Origin: Paracoccus methylarcula
GTDB lineage: Bacteria; Pseudomonadota; Alphaproteobacteria; Rhodobacterales; Rhodobacteraceae
DNA: 64,000 nucleotides
Direction: 5' to 3'
Assembly (NCBI RefSeq): GCF_003007735.2
Contig: NZ_PXNQ02000002.1
Location: forward strand, 420,677 to 484,676
Below the pieces are notes generated by a model. It worked only from the letters and a program-made list of their open reading frames with translations. It did not search any database and was not told the origin of the DNA. The position numbers and the translations under genes are program-made. Positions 37,043 through 50,643 of the stretch are shown piece after piece. Position 1 is the first letter of the stretch; the number at the start of each line of letters is the position of its first letter.

Positions 37043-37291
37043 CCCGCCGCCTCCGGGGTGCAAGCGATATTTCCGGCTGGACATAACCCGGGAATACGCG
37101 CTTTACGGTTGATCTTTGCCGCGTCAAGGATTATCTGGGCCCCAGTCAATCGGGCGACATGGTCATAACAGGCCGCAGGAATACGGGTCGGGCGCATAGC
37201 CACGACCCTTTGTCGTTACTGAAAGGCATCAACAGACCGGCGGAGCCAACCGTCTGGCCAGATAAACCGACGTAAAGGAAACTGAAAACGC

Positions 37292-38971
37292 ATGTGCGCT
37301 AAAGCGACCATGGAGGAATTCGAAGCCCTCCTGAACGAAAGCTTCGACATGGACACGCCCGATGAGGGCAGCGTCGTCAAGGGCCGCGTCATCGCCATCG
37401 AGGCGGGACAAGCCATCATCGATGTCGGCTACAAGATGGAAGGCCGCGTCGATCTCAAGGAATTCGCAAATCCCGGCGAGGAAGCCAGCCTGTCGGTCGG
37501 CGACGAGGTCGAGGTCTATCTGGACCGTGTCGAGAACGCCCGTGGCGAAGCCTCGATCAGCCGCGAAAAGGCCCGCCGCGAAGAGGCCTGGGACCGTCTG
37601 GAAAAGGCCTATGCCGATGAAGAGCGCGTCGAAGGCGCCATCTTCGGCCGCGTCAAGGGTGGTTTCACCGTCGATCTGGGCGGTGCCGTGGCCTTCCTGC
37701 CCGGCTCTCAGGTCGATGTCCGCCCGGTGCGCGACGCCGGCCCGCTGATGGGTCTGAAGCAGCCCTTCCAGATCCTGAAAATGGACCGTCGCCGCGGCAA
37801 TATCGTCGTGTCGCGCCGCGCCATCCTGGAAGAGAGCCGCGCCGAACAGCGCGCCGAGGTCATTGCCAACCTGACCGAAGGCCAGAGTGTGGACGGTGTT
37901 GTCAAGAACATCACCGAATACGGTGCCTTCGTCGATCTGGGCGGTGTTGACGGTCTGTTGCATGTCACCGACATGGCATGGCGCCGCGTGAACCACCCCT
38001 CGGAAATCCTGTCGATCGGCGAGACCGTCAAGGTCCAGGTCATCAAGATCAACAAGGACAGCCACCGCATCAGCCTCGGCATGAAGCAGTTGCAGGACGA
38101 TCCCTGGGATACCGTGGCCGACAAGTTCCCGCTCGGTTCGGTGCATCATGGCCGCGTGACCAATATCACCGATTACGGCGCCTTCGTGGAACTGGAAGCC
38201 GGTGTCGAGGGCCTGGTCCATGTCTCGGAAATGAGCTGGACCAAGAAGAACGTCCATCCGGGCAAGATCGTCTCGACCTCGCAAGAGGTGGACGTCATGG
38301 TCCTGGAAATCGACGAGGCCAAGCGCCGCGTGTCCCTGGGTCTCAAGCAGACCATGCGCAACCCCTGGGAAGTCTTTGCCGAGACCCATCCCTCGGGCAC
38401 CGTCATCGAGGGCGAGGTCAAGAACATCACCGAATTCGGTCTGTTCGTCGGTCTCGAAGGCGATATCGACGGCATGGTTCACCTGTCGGATATCAGCTGG
38501 GATGCCCGTGGCGAAGACGCCATCCAGGACTTCCGCAAGGGCGACATGGTCAAGGCCGTCGTGCAGGACGTGGATGTCGAGAAAGAGCGCATCTCGCTGT
38601 CCATCAAGGCCCTGGAAAACGAGCATATGGCCGAGGCCGTCGACGGCGTGAAGCGCGGCTCGATCGTCACCGTCGAAGTGACCGCGATCGAGGATGGCGG
38701 CGTCGAGGTGGAATATAACGGCGTCAAGTCGTTCATCCGCCGCAGCGACCTGGCCCGCGACCGTCAGGATCAGCGCCCCGAGCGCTTCCAGGTCGGCGAC
38801 AAGGTCGATGTCCGCGTCACCAATGTCGACACCAAGACCCGCCGTCTCGGCCTGTCGATCAAGGCGCGCGAGATCGCCGAGGAAAAAGAGGCCATCGATC
38901 AATATGGCAGCTCGGATTCGGGCGCCTCGCTTGGCGATATCCTTGGTGCCGCGCTGAAGCGCGACAACTGA
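37292..38971 (+). CDS. rpsA: 30S ribosomal protein S1
   Basis: 559 residues with six S1 RNA-binding repeats, each marked by GRVxxITxYGAFVxL-like segments (for example VDGVVKNITEYGAFVDLGG and HHGRVTNITDYGAFVELEA). S1 binds mRNA leaders and helps initiation. AAAGGAAA lies 10 bases before the ATG. In many relatives cmk precedes and an integration-host-factor gene follows; here the divergent modA and a lysE gene flank it instead. A strong terminator follows. Confidence 0.97.
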   Translation: MCAKATMEEFEALLNESFDMDTPDEGSVVKGRVIAIEAGQAIIDVGYKMEGRVDLKEFANPGEEASLSVGDEVEVYLDRVENARGEASISREKARREEAWDRLEKAYADEERVEGAIFGRVKGGFTVDLGGAVAFLPGSQVDVRPVRDAGPLMGLKQPFQILKMDRRRGNIVVSRRAILEESRAEQRAEVIANLTEGQSVDGVVKNITEYGAFVDLGGVDGLLHVTDMAWRRVNHPSEILSIGETVKVQVIKINKDSHRISLGMKQLQDDPWDTVADKFPLGSVHHGRVTNITDYGAFVELEAGVEGLVHVSEMSWTKKNVHPGKIVSTSQEVDVMVLEIDEAKRRVSLGLKQTMRNPWEVFAETHPSGTVIEGEVKNITEFGLFVGLEGDIDGMVHLSDISWDARGEDAIQDFRKGDMVKAVVQDVDVEKERISLSIKALENEHMAEAVDGVKRGSIVTVEVTAIEDGGVEVEYNGVKSFIRRSDLARDRQDQRPERFQVGDKVDVRVTNVDTKTRRLGLSIKAREIAEEKEAIDQYGSSDSGASLGDILGAALKRDN

Positions 38972-38996
38972 TCGCGGCGCAAGCCCTGGCATCAAT

Positions 38997-39028
38997 GGCC
39001 CGTCCCCGACACCCGGGGGCGGGCCTTT
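38997..39028 (+). terminator. Intrinsic terminator of rpsA
   Basis: GC-rich stem GGCCCGTCCCC paired with GGGGGCGGGCC around a short loop, followed by TTTCC and ATTT, 25 bases after the rpsA stop. Confidence 0.7.
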
Positions 39029-39101
39029 CCATTTCCGGATTGCCTCTGCCCGTGGCCGGGTTCATTCTGGCGTCGACTCACGCGGGCAGGAGGGCAGGGC
39101 A

Positions 39102-39743
39102 ATGAGCTGGGCAGAGATCGCGACATTCGCATTGGCGACCGCCTTGCTGGTCGCTTCACCGGGACCGAATGGCGTGCTGATCGCCCGGACCGTCCCGACA
39201 TCCGGGCCTGCCGCCGGCTTCGCCAATATCGCCGGTTTCTTCACCGCCTTCTATATCCATGGCGCCCTGTCGATCCTGGGTATCTCGATCATCCTGCTGC
39301 AATCGGCGACCGCCTTCACGATCGTCAAGTATCTGGGCGCGGCCTATCTGTTCTGGATCGGGATCAAATCGCTGCGCCAGGCTATCCGCGGCAAGATCGC
39401 CATCCCCGGCGGCATAACCCCGGCACGGCACAGGCGCAGCCTGTGGCGCGCCTATGTCGAGGGGCTGCTGACCAATGGGTTGAACCCAAAGGTGTCGATG
39501 TTCTACCTTGCTGTATTTCCGCAATTCATTCCGACCAGCGGCCATCCGGTTGCCTCGGCATTCCTGCTGGTCTTCCTGCATTCGGCGATCAACGTGATCT
39601 GGTTCGGGGCGATGGTGCTGCTGTTCTCGCGCCTGACCGGGCTGGCCCGCAGCAGCTCTGTCCAGCGTTGGCTGAAAGGCGTGACCGGGGTGGTCTTCAT
39701 CGGCTTCGGTGCAAAGCTGGCGAGTTACCGCGCCCCGGTCTGA
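39102..39743 (+). CDS. LysE-family translocator
   Basis: 213 residues with six membrane segments. The family signature near the N-terminus (ALLVASPGPNGVLIARTVPTSGPAAGFANIAGF) and the LTNGLNPKVSMFYLAVFPQFI segment define the LysE/RhtB exporter family, which moves amino acids or related metabolites out of the cell. The exported substrate cannot be assigned. Stand-alone between rpsA and selD; a purpose linked to selD is unlikely. Confidence 0.9.
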   Translation: MSWAEIATFALATALLVASPGPNGVLIARTVPTSGPAAGFANIAGFFTAFYIHGALSILGISIILLQSATAFTIVKYLGAAYLFWIGIKSLRQAIRGKIAIPGGITPARHRRSLWRAYVEGLLTNGLNPKVSMFYLAVFPQFIPTSGHPVASAFLLVFLHSAINVIWFGAMVLLFSRLTGLARSSSVQRWLKGVTGVVFIGFGAKLASYRAPV

Positions 39744-39816
39744 CCGACAGGGCGCTTGCCCGGACAGCCGCCGGTCCATATCCTGCCGCTGAACAATCTT
39801 CTCCCAAGGATCGCCA

Positions 39817-40872
39817 ATGAACGCCCCGATCGCATCCGAACCCCGCCTCACCTCGCTGTCCCACGGAGGCGGCTGCGGCTGCAAGATCGCCCCCGGCGTG
39901 CTGACCGGGCTGCTGCGCGGCACCGCGATGCTGCCGGTCCCCGAGGCGCTCCTGGTCGGGATCGAAACCTCGGACGATGCCGCCGTCTACCGGCTGAATG
40001 ACGATCAGGCGCTGGTCGCGACGACGGATTTCTTCATGCCCATCGTCGATGACCCGCTGGATTTCGGCCGGATTGCCGCGACCAACGCGATCAGCGACGT
40101 CTATGCGATGGGTGCCACGCCGATCATGGCGCTGTCGCTGGTGGGCATGCCGATCAACACGCTGTCGTCCGACACCATCGCCCGCATCCTTGAGGGCGGG
40201 GCAATGGCCTGCCGCGATGCGGGCATTCCGATTGCCGGTGGCCACACGATCGACTCGGTCGAGGCGATCTACGGATTGGTCGCCATGGGCCTGGTCGACC
40301 CGGCCCATGTCAAGCGAAATGCCGGGGCGCGTCCCGGTGATCTGTTGATATTGGGCAAGCCGCTTGGTGTCGGCGTCATGTCCGCCGCGCTGAAGAAAGA
40401 GGCGCTCGATGCGGAAGGCTATGCGCAGATGATCGCGGCAACCACGCGGCTGAACACGCCCGGCCCGGATCTCGCCCGGTTGCCGGGAGTTCACGCGATG
40501 ACCGATGTCACCGGCTTCGGCCTCGCCGGACATATGCTCGAGATGGCGCGGGGCTCGAATTGTGAATTGAGGCTGAACTGGAAAGCGGTGCCCCTGCTGC
40601 CGGGCGCGCGCGCGCTGGCATCAAGCGGCTTCGTCACCGGCGCGTCGGGACGCAACTGGGCCAGTTATGGCGAGGATGTCAGCCTGCCCGATGGTTTCGC
40701 GGATGTGGATCGCGCGTTGCTGTCCGATCCGCAGACCAGCGGCGGATTGCTGGTCTCTTGTGCCGCGCAAAGCGCCGACAGCGTGCTGGCGATCTTCCGC
40801 GATCACGGATTCGCGGATGCGGCGGTAATCGCAGAAGCGCATGAAGGAGCAGGCCGGCTGACGGTCACATAG
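39817..40872 (+). CDS. selD: Selenide, water dikinase (selenophosphate synthetase)
   Basis: 351 residues. Makes selenophosphate from selenide and ATP for Sec-tRNA or 2-selenouridine tRNA. Active-site segment SHGGGCGCKIAPG with Cys20 and Lys23 (no selenocysteine codon). DDAAVYRL, TTDFFMPIVDDP and GHTIDSVEAIYGLV are PurM-like domain motifs. No selA, selB, selC or selU gene is in the window, so the downstream use is unknown. It starts 73 bases after lysE on the same strand. Confidence 0.95.
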   Translation: MNAPIASEPRLTSLSHGGGCGCKIAPGVLTGLLRGTAMLPVPEALLVGIETSDDAAVYRLNDDQALVATTDFFMPIVDDPLDFGRIAATNAISDVYAMGATPIMALSLVGMPINTLSSDTIARILEGGAMACRDAGIPIAGGHTIDSVEAIYGLVAMGLVDPAHVKRNAGARPGDLLILGKPLGVGVMSAALKKEALDAEGYAQMIAATTRLNTPGPDLARLPGVHAMTDVTGFGLAGHMLEMARGSNCELRLNWKAVPLLPGARALASSGFVTGASGRNWASYGEDVSLPDGFADVDRALLSDPQTSGGLLVSCAAQSADSVLAIFRDHGFADAAVIAEAHEGAGRLTVT

Positions 40873-40907
40873 CCGAACTCGGCCGCGTCCCGCTGCAATC
40901 CCGGCCC

Positions 40908-40961
40908 TTTCTTCTTCATGAAAATATCCCACGGGGGTCCGGGGGTGTGAAACCCCCGGCC
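40908..40961 (-). repeat. Hairpin-plus-tail intergenic element, copy B (after TakP-like gene)
   Basis: On the minus strand, stem CCGGGGGT/ACCCCCGG (40959-40939) is followed by CCCCGTGGGATATTTTC and then ATGAAGAAGAAAG. Same layout as copies A and C. It starts about 20 bases after the stop of the gene at 40980 and sits in the convergent gap with selD. Confidence 0.65.
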
Positions 40962-40979
40962 AGTGACGCTATCCGGTCC

Positions 40980-42122
<1,143 letters not shown>

Positions 42123-42263
42123 CTATTCTCCTCCGAGTTGGGCGGTGGGGATGTTGGCCCCCGTGTTTCTGCCGCCAGTCACGGGCCGCAGTTTAGCCGG
42201 AGATCACCGGCTGTCGAGGGGGCATTGAGATCATGTATGTGAAAAAGAAGATCTAATGCGCCT

Positions 42264-42294
42264 TCTGACAATTTGCACGTAACCATCTGACAAT
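42264..42294. promoter_or_regulatory. Two TCTGACAAT direct repeats upstream of the TakP-like gene
   Basis: Identical 9-mers TCTGACAAT at 42264-42272 and 42286-42294, 22 bases apart (two helical turns), in the 240-base gap between eno and the binding-protein gene, about 145 bases before its ATG. On the gene's sense strand they read ATTGTCAGA, the kind of half-site used by several regulators. No gene or RNA is otherwise visible in this gap. Confidence 0.35.
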
Positions 42295-42328
42295 CATGGA
42301 AATTGATGCCGCGACCTCCCACGCGAAA

Positions 42329-42354
42329 GGCCCCCGCCTGTCCGGGCAGGGGCC
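42329..42354 (-). terminator. Intrinsic terminator of eno
   Basis: On the minus strand GGCCCCTGCC pairs with GGCGGGGGCC, followed by TTTCGC, 8 bases after the eno stop. Confidence 0.65.
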
Positions 42355-42362
42355 GAAACCCG

Positions 42363-43649
<1,287 letters not shown>

Positions 43650-43706
43650 TTAATCATCGTTAGCGCCTACATAACCGGCAGAGCACCAAGTCGAAAGCAG
43701 CAATTG

Positions 43707-44387
43707 TCATGGCAGCCGGATATCGGCCCAGATCGGCAGGTGATCCGAGGCGTCGCGCGCCCGCGCCTCGGCGAATACTCCGGTGGCGACAAGCTCCAGC
43801 CCCTGCGAGATGGCGAAGCGGTCCAGCTTCAGGCGCGGCAGGGGGGCAGGATAGGACGGTCCCGGCGCCACGGTCCTGAATTCCGACAGGATTTCCAGCC
43901 CCCGGTCATCCCGCCATTCATTGAAATCGCCCATCATGACGACGTGATCCTTGCCGATCCGCCCTGCCTTCGCCGCGATCCGGGCAAGCTGCGCCCGGCG
44001 CGAGGATCGCGTCAGCCCCAGATGCAGGCCGATCACCGTCAGTTGAGGCAGGCGCAGCGCGACGGCTCCACGTGGTTCCAGCCCCGGTAGTGGCAAACGC
44101 CGCAAGACAGCCGACGCGGCCAGATCAGGACGCATCAGGATCGTCTGACCATGCCAGCCAAGTGAGCTTTCGCTCGTTCCGGTGATATCGGCCGGGACCA
44201 GTCCCGTTTCGCGTTCGATCAGGGCGCGGGGCAGGGCCTCGGAACGCGCGCCGAAACGGAAATCGACTTCCTGCAGGGCGATGATATCGGGATCGAGCCT
44301 GCGGATGACGGCAAGATTGCGCTCCGGCGCGTGCGGGCCGGTGAGCCCGCGGCATTTGTGCAGATTGTAACTGGCTAATCTCAACAC
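43707..44387 (-). CDS. Endonuclease/exonuclease/phosphatase-fold protein
   Basis: 226 residues. DNase I-like fold motifs: LASYNLHKCRGL, IIALQEVDFRFG, GLHLGLTRSSRRAQ, VVMMGDFNEWRD and the C-terminal SDHLPIWADI. These supply metal-binding and catalytic residues for phosphodiester or phosphoester cleavage. No signal peptide. The family includes nucleases and lipid phosphatases, so the substrate is open. Confidence 0.85.
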   Translation of the reverse strand: MLRLASYNLHKCRGLTGPHAPERNLAVIRRLDPDIIALQEVDFRFGARSEALPRALIERETGLVPADITGTSESSLGWHGQTILMRPDLAASAVLRRLPLPGLEPRGAVALRLPQLTVIGLHLGLTRSSRRAQLARIAAKAGRIGKDHVVMMGDFNEWRDDRGLEILSEFRTVAPGPSYPAPLPRLKLDRFAISQGLELVATGVFAEARARDASDHLPIWADIRLP

Positions 44388-44461
44388 GACCCTGTGTCCC
44401 TTTTACCTTCCCGCAGGTTATGCCGGGACCGGGCCGTTGCAAAGACCGCGCCGCATCACCT

Positions 44462-45865
44462 TCATGTGCCGCAAAAGGTCTGCCGGACGATCTCTTCGGG
44501 ACGCGGAGGGGAGGCGAGATCACTCCATTCCGGGCGATCCTCATGCGGGTGGGTCACGGCGTCGAACAGCCGCTCGAACGGGGTCAGGTCGCCTGCGACA
44601 GCCGAGGCGATCGCCTCTTCGATGCGGTGATTGCGGGGAATGCGCAGCGGGTTGGCTTGCGCCATCACCTCGTCATCCGGGCAGAAGGACCGCCAGTCCT
44701 CGGCCCATGCGTCGAATTTCGCCGGATCGGTGAACTCGTCGCGTGCCGAGTCGTCGCACAGCCCGCAAAAGACGCGGGTGAAATCCGCGCGCTGCCGGGC
44801 CATGATGGTCAAGAGCCGCTCGACCAGCGGCTGGATATTCTCTCCCGCATCCCGCAGCCCCAGCTTTTCGCCAAAGCGCCGCAGCCATGCCGATTGGTAA
44901 AGCGGTGCGAAACGATGGACCGAGCGGGTTGCGGCCTCGATGGCGGCATCGCGTTCGCCCATCAGCGGGATCAGGCAGGTCGCCAGTTGCGCCAGGTTCC
45001 AGACCGCGACCTGCGGTTGCTGCGCCCAGGCATAGCGGCCCATCTGATCTATCGAGGAAAAAACCGTATCTGGATGATATCCATCGATAAAGGCGCAAGG
45101 TCCGTAATCTATCGTTTCCCCCGAGACGGCCATGTTATCGGTATTCATCACCCCGTGGATAAAGCCGAGCGCCATCCATCGCGCGATGGTTTCCGCCTGC
45201 CGCTCTACTACCTTGTCGAGCATGTTCAGCGGGCAGGACGCATCGGGATAATGCCGCGCGATGACGTGATCGGTCAGCGCCGCCAGCGCGTCGTCGCGCC
45301 CCCGGACGGCGAAATACTGGAAGGTTCCGACCCGGATATGGCTGGCCGCCACCCGTGTCAGCACCGCTCCGGGCAGGGCGGTCTCGCGCCAGACGGTTTC
45401 GCCCGTGGTCACCGCCGCCAGCGCCCGCGTCGTCGGCACGCCCATGGCCGCCATGAACTCGCTGACCACATATTCGCGCAGCACCGGCCCCAGCCATGCC
45501 CGCCCGTCTCCCATCCGCGAGAACGGGGTCTTGCCGCTGCCCTTGAGCTGGATGTCGAAGCGCGCCCCGTCCGGCGCCACCACCTCGCCCAGCAGCACGG
45601 CCCGGCCATCGCCAAGCTGCGGCACGAAGCCCCCGAACTGATGCCCGGCATAGGCCTGCGCGATGGGTTCCGCCCCGTCGGGCAGCGCATTGCCGGCCAG
45701 CATTGCCACGCCCTCGGGGCCGCGCAGCCAGTCCACCTCCAACCCCAACCGCTTTGCGAGTTCCGCGTTCAGGGCGATCAGCCGCGCGTCAGAGACCGGA
45801 GTCGGGTCGATGCGGGCGAAGAACCCCTTGGGCAGTCGCGCATAGCTGTTGTCGAAATGGATCAT
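44462..45865 (-). CDS. selO: SelO/YdiU-family protein AMPylator
   Basis: 467 residues from ATG 45865 behind AAGGAG. SelO pseudokinases transfer AMP to protein hydroxyls, with a redox-linked role in bacteria. Family blocks: [91 protein letters not shown]. The C-terminus ends TFCGT, with Cys at the place where some members carry Sec. Divergent from the VOC gene with 99 bases between starts. Confidence 0.93.
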   Translation of the reverse strand: MIHFDNSYARLPKGFFARIDPTPVSDARLIALNAELAKRLGLEVDWLRGPEGVAMLAGNALPDGAEPIAQAYAGHQFGGFVPQLGDGRAVLLGEVVAPDGARFDIQLKGSGKTPFSRMGDGRAWLGPVLREYVVSEFMAAMGVPTTRALAAVTTGETVWRETALPGAVLTRVAASHIRVGTFQYFAVRGRDDALAALTDHVIARHYPDASCPLNMLDKVVERQAETIARWMALGFIHGVMNTDNMAVSGETIDYGPCAFIDGYHPDTVFSSIDQMGRYAWAQQPQVAVWNLAQLATCLIPLMGERDAAIEAATRSVHRFAPLYQSAWLRRFGEKLGLRDAGENIQPLVERLLTIMARQRADFTRVFCGLCDDSARDEFTDPAKFDAWAEDWRSFCPDDEVMAQANPLRIPRNHRIEEAIASAVAGDLTPFERLFDAVTHPHEDRPEWSDLASPPRPEEIVRQTFCGT

Positions 45866-45964
45866 CGGGAACTCCTTTTCCTCTAGATAAGCAGGACGGC
45901 GCGATTTGCCATCCCTTGCGTGAGGCGCCGCATCCGCGTATCGCCTGCTGGAAAAGGAGCATCG

Positions 45965-46416
45965 GTGGATATGGATCAGGCAGAGCGGAACAGTGCCGCG
46001 TCGGATGGCGGAAGGCCCGAGGGCGGTTTTGCCCCCATGGTTCCCGAGCTTGACGTAAGCGACCTCGATGAAAGCCTGCAATTCTGGTGTGGTTTGCTGG
46101 GTTTTTCCATCGCCTATTCTCGGCCCGATTCGGGATTTGCCTATCTTCAGAGAGGCGCATTGCAAATCATGCTATGCCGGTTCAACGGGGAATGGGCCAC
46201 TGGTTCCCTGGAACGTCCCTTTGGCCGGGGCGTGAATTTCCAGATGAGCGTCGATGCGGTTGAACCGATTGCGGCCGCACTGGAAGAGGCCGGATGGCGG
46301 TTGTTCCGCCCGATCGAAGAAAAAAGCTATCGTGTGGGTGGCGGCTGGTCGATCACCCGCGAATTCCTGGTTCAGGACCTGACGGATACCTGTTGCGTTT
46401 CCAGGCCAGCGCATAA
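45965..46416 (+). pseudogene. VOC-family (bleomycin-resistance/glyoxalase-like) protein, frameshifted as read
   Basis: GTG 45965 is favoured by an AGGAG site five bases upstream; ATG 45971 is the alternative. One VOC module: [42 protein letters not shown] and, at the end, EFLVQD. The frame then slips; restoring one C near 46378-46379 gives QDPDGYLLRFQASA with a stop at 46416 and 150 residues. That restored ending is the canonical VOC C-terminus with its metal-ligand position. Function (antibiotic binding or dioxygenase/isomerase) is not assignable. Confidence 0.82.
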
Positions 46417-46424
46417 CCGCCTGA

Positions 46425-48580
<2,156 letters not shown>

Positions 48581-48596
48581 CGGAAAGGAGACGGAT

Positions 48597-48866
48597 ATGC
48601 CCAATCTCGAGATCACCTATTGCATCGGCTGCAACTGGTTGCTGAGGGCGGGCTGGTATGCGCAGGAATGCCTGTCAACCTTCGGCACGGCGATCAGCGT
48701 CACCCTGATTCCCGATGATACGGGCGGGGTTTTCCGCATCTCGCTTGATGGCACGCCGATTTGGGACCGCAAGCGCGATGGCGGTTTTCCCGATATCAGG
48801 ACCCTGAAGCAGCGCATCCGGAATCTGATCGAACCCGATCTCTCGCTTGGGCATCTGGACAGGTGA
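48597..48866 (+). CDS. SelT/SelW/SelH-like thioredoxin-fold selenoprotein family member (Cys form)
   Basis: 89 residues from ATG 48597 after GGAAAGGAG. The N-terminal motif YCIGCNW (Cys9, Cys12) is the CxxC of the Rdx family; in some organisms the second Cys is Sec. LIPDDTGGVFRISLDG and RKRDGGFPDIRTLKQRIR are typical. A small redox protein, substrate unknown. Follows proB by 16 bases and is probably in the same transcript. Confidence 0.88.
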   Translation: MPNLEITYCIGCNWLLRAGWYAQECLSTFGTAISVTLIPDDTGGVFRISLDGTPIWDRKRDGGFPDIRTLKQRIRNLIEPDLSLGHLDR

Positions 48867-48954
48867 CGGCGCCGGCAGCGATGCCGCGATCAGGTCCGGG
48901 TATCCGCGATTCCGGAATGGCTGCGGCAGGCTTGTAAATCAACCGTCTGATTAA

Positions 48955-49176
48955 TCAGGATTTTCCGCGCGGCTTGGATTTGCCGCCCTTCGAGCCCATC
49001 TTTCGCGCGGCCTCGACCGCGGCCAGCAGCTCCTCGGCGATTTCCGTCGCCTCCTCGGGATCGAAATCCAGCGGCAGATCGATGCCTTCGCCTTCGACAT
49101 AGATCCGTACCATACCCTGATCCGTCGGCCCGACCTGCAGATTGGCGGCAATTTCACTTTGGCTGTTGATGCTCAC
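48955..49176 (-). CDS. Small DUF6324-like conserved protein
   Basis: 73 residues from a GTG at 49176 giving VSINSQSEIAANLQVGPTDQGMVRIYVEG, then LPLDFDPEEATEIAEELLAAVEAARK and a lysine-rich tail. The opening matches small Rhodobacteraceae proteins of the DUF6324 type, as I recall them. A longer frame from 49233 is possible but adds an unsupported leader. No function known. Confidence 0.65.
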   Translation of the reverse strand: MSINSQSEIAANLQVGPTDQGMVRIYVEGEGIDLPLDFDPEEATEIAEELLAAVEAARKMGSKGGKSKPRGKS

Positions 49177-49279
49177 GGTCCTGACCCCTGTCTTCGCAAA
49201 GCTTTCTGTAGCCTGTTGCAAATTTCCCGGCAAGTCGGGCTTGCAACCTTCGCTCGCCGGGTTTAGAGAACGGCTCCGT

Positions 49280-49356
49280 GCCGCCTTAGCTCAGTTGGTT
49301 AGAGCGCTGGATTGTGGATCCAGAGGTCCCCCGTTCAAGCCGGGGAGGCGGTACCA
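49280..49356 (+). tRNA. tRNA-His (GTG)
   Basis: Acceptor GCCGCCT pairs with AGGCGGT (first pair G-U), discriminator A, encoded CCA. D arm AGCTCAGTTGGTTAGAGC; anticodon stem CTGGA/TCCAG with loop TTGTGGA, anticodon GTG; T arm CGTTCAAGCCG. No extra encoded G at -1 is required in many alphaproteobacteria, and the A73 here agrees with that. Confidence 0.96.
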
Positions 49357-49498
49357 TCGAAATTCCCCCTGTGACAGCATTTGCAGATCAATTCCCGGCC
49401 ATTGGCTGGCGGGATGCCCGCGATGGGGTCCGTCGCGGCAATCGCCTTTTGAACCCATTCTCTTTTCACGATATCCAGGACAAATTCGGTGAAACCCT

Positions 49499-49523
49499 GG
49501 AACAAGGAATTGACTGGCGTGTT
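49499..49523 (+). promoter_or_regulatory. Candidate EcfG-type general stress promoter
   Basis: GGAAC at 49499-49503, a 16-base spacer and TGTT at 49520-49523, 40 bases before the ATG of the DUF883 gene. It resembles the GGAAC-N16/17-CGTT pattern of alphaproteobacterial EcfG promoters. Not all Rhodobacterales have that system. Confidence 0.35.
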
Positions 49524-49562
49524 GGAATAGCGAAGCTGAACGAATCCACCGGAGGAAACAGC

Positions 49563-49943
49563 ATGGCTAACCGGACCACGACCGCCGAAGACGTCAAGCA
49601 CGACACCAGGGCTGCCGCTCGCGAAGCGCGCGAGGACCTGAAAGAGGGGGCCCGCAAGCTCAAGGAGGACGCGCGCGAAACGCTGGAGGATATGGCCGAC
49701 AACCAGGCTGCAGAACGCCTGCGCGAGCGCGGTGCCGAATTTGCCGAAACGGTCCGTGAAACAGGCCGCGAATATGCCGATCGCGCGCGCGCCGGGGCTG
49801 GACGGCTTTACGAAGAGGGCCATCGCAAGGCCGAGGAAGGCTATGACGAATTGTCCGAACTGGTCCGCCGCCATCCCGCCAAATCCCTGGGAATTGCCGC
49901 CGGACTGGGTTTCCTCGTCGGCCTGATCCTGGCGCGCCGCTGA
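49563..49943 (+). CDS. DUF883/YqjD (ElaB)-like membrane-anchored protein
   Basis: 126 residues from ATG 49563 after GGAGG. A long charged amphipathic helix (REAREDLKEGARKLKEDARE onward) precedes a C-terminal membrane segment (HPAKSLGIAAGLGFLVGLILARR, with the family's HPxxS(L)GIAAGxGFLxG motif). E. coli members YqjD and ElaB sit in the inner membrane and bind ribosomes in stationary phase. The next gene encodes a YqjE-like protein, as in yqjDE. Confidence 0.9.
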   Translation: MANRTTTAEDVKHDTRAAAREAREDLKEGARKLKEDARETLEDMADNQAAERLRERGAEFAETVRETGREYADRARAGAGRLYEEGHRKAEEGYDELSELVRRHPAKSLGIAAGLGFLVGLILARR

Positions 49944-49953
49944 GACCGGGCGG

Positions 49954-50510
49954 ATGTTCGATTACACCCGGCGGCTTCAACTCGCCCTAGGAGACCTGCT
50001 GCGGCGCTCGGCCATGAAAACCGTGGCCGGTGTCGTGATCGCCATCGGGGCGGGGTTCCTGATCGCCGCATTGTGGACCTGGCTTGCCAATGGCCTGGGC
50101 TGGGGAAGCACGCTTGCCTCACTGGCGATTGGCGGCGGGTTGCTGTTCATCGGCCTGCTTGTGCTATTGCTGGCGAAGACCCCTCGCCACCCGATTCCCG
50201 GCAGTGACGAATTGAAGCGCGAAGTCGATATGCGTGTCGGCCTTGCCGCCGATGCGGCCACCGAGCGTGCGCGAAGCGAGGCGGCGCGGGTGATGGGCAT
50301 GGCGGAAGGCAAGCTGTTCTCGCTTTTGGGTGGCGCCGGGAAAACGGCGCGAAAGGCCGCCCATACGCGGCGCAAGGTCTCTGCCGCGGCGAACAGCAAT
50401 ACCGGCAGCATGGTCAAGCTGCTGGTGGCCTCGGGATCGGGGTGGCCGTGGCGTCCCGGCTGCGGGGCGGCGGCGGGCAGGGCGGGGATGATGACGAGGA
50501 CCGGGCCTAA
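49954..50510 (+). pseudogene. YqjE-like phage-holin-family membrane protein (DUF1469), frameshifted near its end
   Basis: Two membrane segments (AMKTVAGVVIAIGAGFLIAAL and STLASLAIGGGLLFIGLLVLLL) and a charged tail fit the DUF1469/YqjE family. Near the C-terminus the frame slips: restoring one G at 50433-50435 gives LVASGIGVAVASRLRGGGGQGGDDDEDRA and a stop at 50510 (185 residues); as read, the frame continues to 50547 with unrelated residues. Starts 10 bases after the YqjD-like gene. Name aside, such proteins are not phage lysis proteins. Confidence 0.78.
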
Positions 50511-50560
50511 GGGCAGTATGCAGTCAGTCAGGTTCAGCTGCGAGTAGCATCCTGCGATGG

Positions 50561-50608
50561 CCGGGGGCGCTGCCCCCGGACCCCCGGGATACTTGCATGA
50601 AGAAGAAG
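50561..50608 (+). repeat. Hairpin-plus-tail intergenic element, copy C (after YqjE-like gene)
   Basis: Stem CCGGGGGC/GCCCCCGG (50561-50579) then ACCCCCGGGATACTTGC and ATGAAGAAGAAG. Same orientation relative to the upstream gene as copies A and B, starting 50 bases after the restored stop. Confidence 0.65.
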
Positions 50609-50643
50609 TGAGCCGGGGTGGACTCGATTGAGCGCAAACTGCT

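Noticed and set aside
37109..37136. TTGATC and TTATCT with a 16-base spacer as the rpsA promoter
   Set aside because: Plausible but weak, and similar hexamers are expected by chance; not strong enough to list as a feature.
37003..37203. Longer modA starting upstream
   Set aside because: It would place the signal peptide inside the protein and cover the palindromic operator.
37229..38995. Open frame of 588 codons antisense to rpsA
   Set aside because: It mirrors the S1 repeats codon by codon and has no independent family features.
49954..50510. Phage remnant suggested by the holin-family protein
   Set aside because: This family is the YqjE type found with YqjD in normal chromosomes; no other phage gene is present.
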